From Rikenella sp031551865 (GTDB lineage Bacteria; Bacteroidota; Bacteroidia; Bacteroidales; Rikenellaceae): a stretch of DNA of 64,000 nucleotides. The notes beneath the pieces were generated by a model that made no database searches, was not told the origin of the DNA, and saw only the letters and a list, made by a program, of their open reading frames with translations. Shown piece by piece: positions 60,573-64,000 of the stretch. The DNA lies in NCBI GenBank assembly GCA_031551865.1, contig JAVBMY010000001.1:248001-312000 (forward strand), in the 5' to 3' direction. Made by a program: the position numbers and the translations under genes. Position 1 is the first letter of the stretch; each line of letters opens with the position of its first letter.

Positions 60573-60890
60573 ATGAACATTCAGGAATTGTTGAACAGCG
60601 GGGCGCACATCACCTTTTCGGTCGATGCCAAGGACTTAAAGGACTTCGCCCTGGCCGTGGCGGCGCAGACCCGCAGCGAGATCGAACGGGACATCGCCGA
60701 AAGTCGGAGTGAAATATATTACACCTGCGAGCAGGTATCCAACATCTTAAACGTCGACAAAACCACCCTGTGGCGATGGTCGAAACGGGATTACCTGACC
60801 GCCATAAAGGTCGGCGGCCTGGTACGCTACCGCAAATCAGATATCGACCGGATATTGAATTACGGAAAGAAAGGAGGACGCCATGAGTAA
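60573..60890 (+). CDS. Excisionase-like helix-turn-helix protein
   Basis: 105 residues from the ATG at 60573 (MNIQELLNSGAHITF); longer in-frame starts upstream are not used. The N-terminal helix-forming region with KDLKDFALAVAAQTR precedes a MerR/excisionase-type winged helix: YTCEQVSNILNVDKTTLWRW, then GGLVRYRKSDIDRIL. Such proteins bind element DNA to direct excision or regulate genes. It overlaps the next gene by 8 bases. Confidence 0.85.
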   Translation: MNIQELLNSGAHITFSVDAKDLKDFALAVAAQTRSEIERDIAESRSEIYYTCEQVSNILNVDKTTLWRWSKRDYLTAIKVGGLVRYRKSDIDRILNYGKKGGRHE

Positions 60891-61467
60891 TCAAACTAAG
60901 GACTCTTTCGTGTTTTACCGGAGCTTTCACGATGCGATACAGGACTTGTCCGATCCGGATAAATTGTTGATCTACGATGCCATCACGCAATATGCGTTGG
61001 ACCGTATAGAACCGGACTTGCAGGGATTTCCCAAAACCATCTTCAAACTGATCCGTCCCCAGATCGACGCTAACTGGCGGAGATACGAAAACGGGACAAA
61101 AGGCGGTGCTCCGACCGGTAATCGGAACGCCCTAAAACAACCTAAAAACAACCGAACGACAACCAAACCTCAACCTAATGTAAATGATAATGGTAATGTC
61201 AATGAAAAAGAGAATGGAGTTCCCAAAGGGACGAGCTTCGTCCCTCCCTCTCTCACTGAATTTGAAAGCTATTTCATAGAGAATGGATATTCCGCCGAAA
61301 TGGCCAAACGGGCCTATACAGGATACGACGTTGCCGGGTGGAAAGATTCCATCGGCAAACCCATCAGAAACTGGAAACAAAAATGTGTCCACGTGTGGTT
61401 TAAACCCGAAAACAACTCTTCAAATTCCCCAAACCATGAGCTGCCTCCCCGTATCCTCAACATCTGA
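60883..61467 (+). CDS. DUF6291-type replication protein
   Basis: 194 residues. The N-terminal part (FVFYRSFHDAIQDLSDPDKL, YDAITQYALDRIEPDLQG) is the DUF6291 pattern; the middle is Asn/Lys/Gly-rich linker; the C-terminal KRAYTGYDVAGWKDSIGKP, WKQKCVHVWF resembles the DnaT/helicase-loader-like tail of phage replication proteins. It overlaps the DnaB-like gene by 32 bases, which supports a helicase-loading or replication-initiation role. Confidence 0.78.
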   Translation: MSNQTKDSFVFYRSFHDAIQDLSDPDKLLIYDAITQYALDRIEPDLQGFPKTIFKLIRPQIDANWRRYENGTKGGAPTGNRNALKQPKNNRTTTKPQPNVNDNGNVNEKENGVPKGTSFVPPSLTEFESYFIENGYSAEMAKRAYTGYDVAGWKDSIGKPIRNWKQKCVHVWFKPENNSSNSPNHELPPRILNI

Positions 61468-62824
61468 GCCCGCCTTGCCTTCGCTCTGCGCACCCGAGGC
61501 TGAACGGTACGTGCTGGGGGCGTTGCTGACCGAACCGGAGCAATGCGCCGGGGTGGTCGGCCTGCTGGAGCCGGAGAGCTTTTACGATCCCAGGCACCAG
61601 GCTATTTACCGGGTTATCATAGGTATGTTCGATGCCGGGGAGGCGGTCGACCCGATGACCGTGGGACGTCGATTGGGAAAAGGGAATAGTACCAGCACCA
61701 GCGTATCCCCGGCTTACCTGGCCGGAATGATCCAAGCCGTCGGCAGCGCGTCGCATATCGAGGCCCATGCCCGGACGGTCAAAGAAAAACAGGTAGCCCG
61801 GCAGGTGATCAGGATCGGCCGTGAATTGACGGACATGGCCGCCGACCCGGGCCGGGACATCGACGAGGCGCTGCAGTTCATCGCCCAAGAGGCTGACCGG
61901 GTGAATACACTGGGCCTGGGCGGTAAGTTGGGCGGACACATTGGCGAGTCGCTGAAGAAATCCCTGACGATGGCTGAGAGCCGGGCCGCACGGGCCGGAC
62001 GGGGCGAAACCACGGGTATTCCCACCGGGCTCCGCGAACTCGACCGGCTGACCGGAGGCTGGCAAGGATCGCAACTGGTGATCCTGGCTGCCCGCCCGGC
62101 GATGGGCAAAACGGCGCTGATGCTCCACATGGCCAAGGCGGCGGCTAAAGCGGGCGTGCCCGTATCAATCTATTCGCTCGAAATGAGCCAGACCTCGCTG
62201 GCTGACCGGCTGCTGTTGTCCGAATGTGCGGTGCCGCCGGACAATTTCCGAAACGGTCAACTCACCGCCGAAGACTGGCGGGCCTTGGAACTCGCCACGG
62301 ACAGGTTGTCCCAGTTGCCGATCTATGTGGACGACAAGCCCACGGTGTCCATGCGTTACATCAAATCCCACAGCCGGGTGATGGCCCGGCAGGGCAAATG
62401 CAGCATGATCCTGATCGACTACCTGCAACTGGCCGATATGAGCACGGGTGACAAAACCCGCAACCGCGAACAGGAGGTCGCCCAGGCCAGCAGGCAGGCC
62501 AAGATCATCGCCAAAGAGCTCAACGTGCCGGTGGTCCTGCTGTCGCAACTCTCCCGCAACGTCGAAGGGCGGGCCGATAAACGCCCGCTGCTCTCCGACC
62601 TGCGCGAATCGGGGGCTATCGAACAGGACGCCGATATCGTGACCTTTATCCACCGCCCGGCCTATTACGGCATCGGAACGATCCCGACGGCCAGGAGCGG
62701 CCAACTCTCCACCGAGGGGCTGGGCATCCTCTCCGTGGCCAAGCAGCGCGACGGCGCCTGCGGCGATGTCGTGTTCCGGCATAACCCCGCCATGACGCAA
62801 ATTGAAGATTGGGAAAGCATTTGA
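61436..62824 (+). CDS. DnaB-like replicative helicase of the mobile element
   Basis: 462 residues from the ATG at 61436. N-terminal DnaB domain (EAERYVLGALLTEPEQ, FYDPRHQAIYRVI), linker, then the RecA-like ATPase with Walker A ARPAMGKTALML, Walker B-like SMILIDYLQLAD, and LSQLSRNVEGRADKRP. A full-length helicase separate from the chromosomal dnaB indicates the element replicates with its own loader and helicase. It is coupled to the gene before it. Confidence 0.93.
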   Translation: MSCLPVSSTSEPALPSLCAPEAERYVLGALLTEPEQCAGVVGLLEPESFYDPRHQAIYRVIIGMFDAGEAVDPMTVGRRLGKGNSTSTSVSPAYLAGMIQAVGSASHIEAHARTVKEKQVARQVIRIGRELTDMAADPGRDIDEALQFIAQEADRVNTLGLGGKLGGHIGESLKKSLTMAESRAARAGRGETTGIPTGLRELDRLTGGWQGSQLVILAARPAMGKTALMLHMAKAAAKAGVPVSIYSLEMSQTSLADRLLLSECAVPPDNFRNGQLTAEDWRALELATDRLSQLPIYVDDKPTVSMRYIKSHSRVMARQGKCSMILIDYLQLADMSTGDKTRNREQEVAQASRQAKIIAKELNVPVVLLSQLSRNVEGRADKRPLLSDLRESGAIEQDADIVTFIHRPAYYGIGTIPTARSGQLSTEGLGILSVAKQRDGACGDVVFRHNPAMTQIEDWESI

Positions 62825-62974
62825 CCAAACAACCAGCCAAGGCTAAACCCGATCCATTTGCGGATTGGGAAAGCGCTTAACCGGATCACCACCCAAGAAT
62901 GGTGAACTAAATCACCCCTGAAGATTAACCCCGTGTTCCCTAAGAATTGAGGTTTCAAAAAAAATCAAACCACC

Positions 62975-63562
62975 ATGCCGAACCATTTCTCTTTCCCGAC
63001 CCTGTATGATCGCACCCTCCAGGTCAGCATCGCCGACCTGAAGAAATGGGGCTACCTGAACCCCGGCCAATGGAAGTCCGGGAACATCACCTGGAGCCGC
63101 GACGGGGTCGTGACGGCGGATATCGCTATCGGTGTCGATATGAGCGATATGGCGCCCTATCTGGAATTGAAGTACAAATACAAGGATGAGCCGAGGCACT
63201 ATACCGTCCGGCTGGTCAAACGGCCTTCGAACCTGGGTAAGGGCTTCGTGTGGTATTTCCTGTGTCCCTCAACGCACAAACTCTGTCGCAAGCTGTACAT
63301 GGTCGGGGGCTATTTCCTGCACCGCGAGGCGTTCCGTGGCTGCATGTACGATTCCCAGACCCGCAGCCATAAAACCCGAGACATCGACCGTGTATACGGC
63401 TCCTACTTCCGCGCCGACCAACTCTACGACCAACTGTACCGAAAATACTTCAAAACGCATTACGCCCGAAAGCCCACAAAACACTACCTGAGAATCAAGA
63501 AACAGATCGACCAGGCCGAAAGCATACCATACTACGAAATAGAAAGGTTGATGATAAAGTGA
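62975..63562 (+). CDS. Mobile-element protein of unknown function
   Basis: 195 residues, basic. MPNHFSFPTLYDRTLQVSI start, then ITWSRDGVVTADIAIGVDM, HYTVRLVKRPSNLGKG and a CxxxxxxC-like FLCPSTHKLCRKLYMVGG segment; Tyr/Lys/Arg-rich C-terminus. Probably DNA- or RNA-associated by composition. Similar proteins occur on Bacteroidetes integrative elements, without a known function. It lies 150 bases after the helicase. Confidence 0.7.
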   Translation: MPNHFSFPTLYDRTLQVSIADLKKWGYLNPGQWKSGNITWSRDGVVTADIAIGVDMSDMAPYLELKYKYKDEPRHYTVRLVKRPSNLGKGFVWYFLCPSTHKLCRKLYMVGGYFLHREAFRGCMYDSQTRSHKTRDIDRVYGSYFRADQLYDQLYRKYFKTHYARKPTKHYLRIKKQIDQAESIPYYEIERLMIK

Positions 63563-63646
63563 CATATTCATATCGGGTATAAACGCTGAACATAGTGTTA
63601 TGAAAATTGAATAATTAAGGAGTTTCCGAGCCAATGTTATACACGG

Positions 63647-63677
63647 GTTGTCATACCTGATTATTTGGTTACCTTTG
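63647..63677 (+). promoter_or_regulatory. Promoter before the last gene
   Basis: -33 GTTG (63647-63650) and -7 TACCTTTG (63670-63677), spacing 19, 22 bases before the ATG at 63700. Confidence 0.7.
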
Positions 63678-63699
63678 GATACCAATACTGGTAATAGGA

Positions 63700-64000
63700 A
63701 TGACATGCCCAGGTTATAAAGAGAAAAATGAGGTAGGGAAGCAGATCTATACTATCCCTATTTTGTTTTTCTTTTTAATACTTGGTGTCTCCTTTTGTGA
63801 TATCCAGGAGTTTGTCTTTCCCGAATTTACCCCGAAATGGTATTGGCTTTATACGGGTGTATCGATCTGCGGGCTGCTGTCTATTTTTATTGGGTGCGGG
63901 CGTAGAAGGAAGTTCGAACTGATTGCCGGCTTATTGCTGTTTGCTTATTGCGTTATACGGGCTGTAAGCGGGCCATTTATATCGAGCTTGATTTCACTCT
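63700..64000 (+). CDS. Multispanning membrane protein, 3' end cut by window
   Basis: Open from the ATG at 63700 to the window edge (100 codons). Three hydrophobic segments are visible: IPILFFFLILGVSF, WLYTGVSICGLLSIFIG, and FELIAGLLLFAYCVI. It may belong to the O-antigen ligase/polymerase type of membrane protein, but the fragment is too short to say. A good promoter precedes it. It is AT-rich and may be host sequence past the element or part of the element. Confidence 0.6.
   Translation, partial: MTCPGYKEKNEVGKQIYTIPILFFFLILGVSFCDIQEFVFPEFTPKWYWLYTGVSICGLLSIFIGCGRRRKFELIAGLLLFAYCVIRAVSGPFISSLISL

Overview
The window looks like a chromosome segment of a high-GC member of the Bacteroidales, most likely Rikenellaceae or an Alistipes-like genus. 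This rests on three things seen in the sequence: many promoters of the Bacteroidetes type (-7 TAnnTTTG, with -33 TTTG or TTG about 19 bases upstream), few Shine-Dalgarno sites, and lineage-typical genes (L28-L33-DUF4295 cluster, DUF4251 proteins, glycogen synthase/phosphorylase, DUF4838, bifunctional lipid acyltransferase). The species is inferred; no 16S gene is present.

1-9 kb: end of lpxK overlapping a purine nucleoside phosphorylase, a lipoprotein, a transaldolase-like aldolase, a DUF2867 protein, a DUF418 membrane protein, three tandem secreted proteins (one with a 25-cysteine tail), then rpmB-rpmG-DUF4295. 9-16.6 kb: an outer-membrane barrel protein and nadA on the minus strand, an AT-rich intergenic region, rpsU, ruvB, three tandem secreted DUF4251-like paralogs and hflX. 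16.7-32 kb: a LuxE-like acyl-protein synthetase, a flippase, dut, a TPR protein, an EnvC-like protein, ybeY-mnmG, an ornithine/glycine-lipid type acyltransferase, a CNNM/CorC protein and a PpiD-like chaperone, all on the plus strand. 32-46 kb, mostly minus strand: a dicarboxylate symporter, a 1425-residue synthase-phosphorylase fusion with a displaced fragment of itself downstream, an unusual CAT-anticodon tRNA, and a zinc-ribbon/membrane/SPFH set resembling B. subtilis YdjG-H-I. A lipoprotein with a JAB-like domain and tandem secreted small proteins separates the members of that set. 46-57 kb: a DUF4838 protein, GNAT and HAD enzymes, uvrC, panC-panD-rnhB and dprA. 57.5-64 kb: a mobile element with a tyrosine recombinase, an excisionase-like protein, a DUF6291-type replication protein, a DnaB-like helicase and proteins of unknown function; it runs to or near the window edge, where a membrane protein gene is cut off.

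Intergenic regions carry several families of interspersed inverted repeats. The most interesting locus is 41.65-44.74 kb. There the last ~30 codons of the lipoprotein gene recur as orphan pieces after each small secreted gene, which suggests amplification of a toxin/immunity-like or otherwise diversifying cassette.
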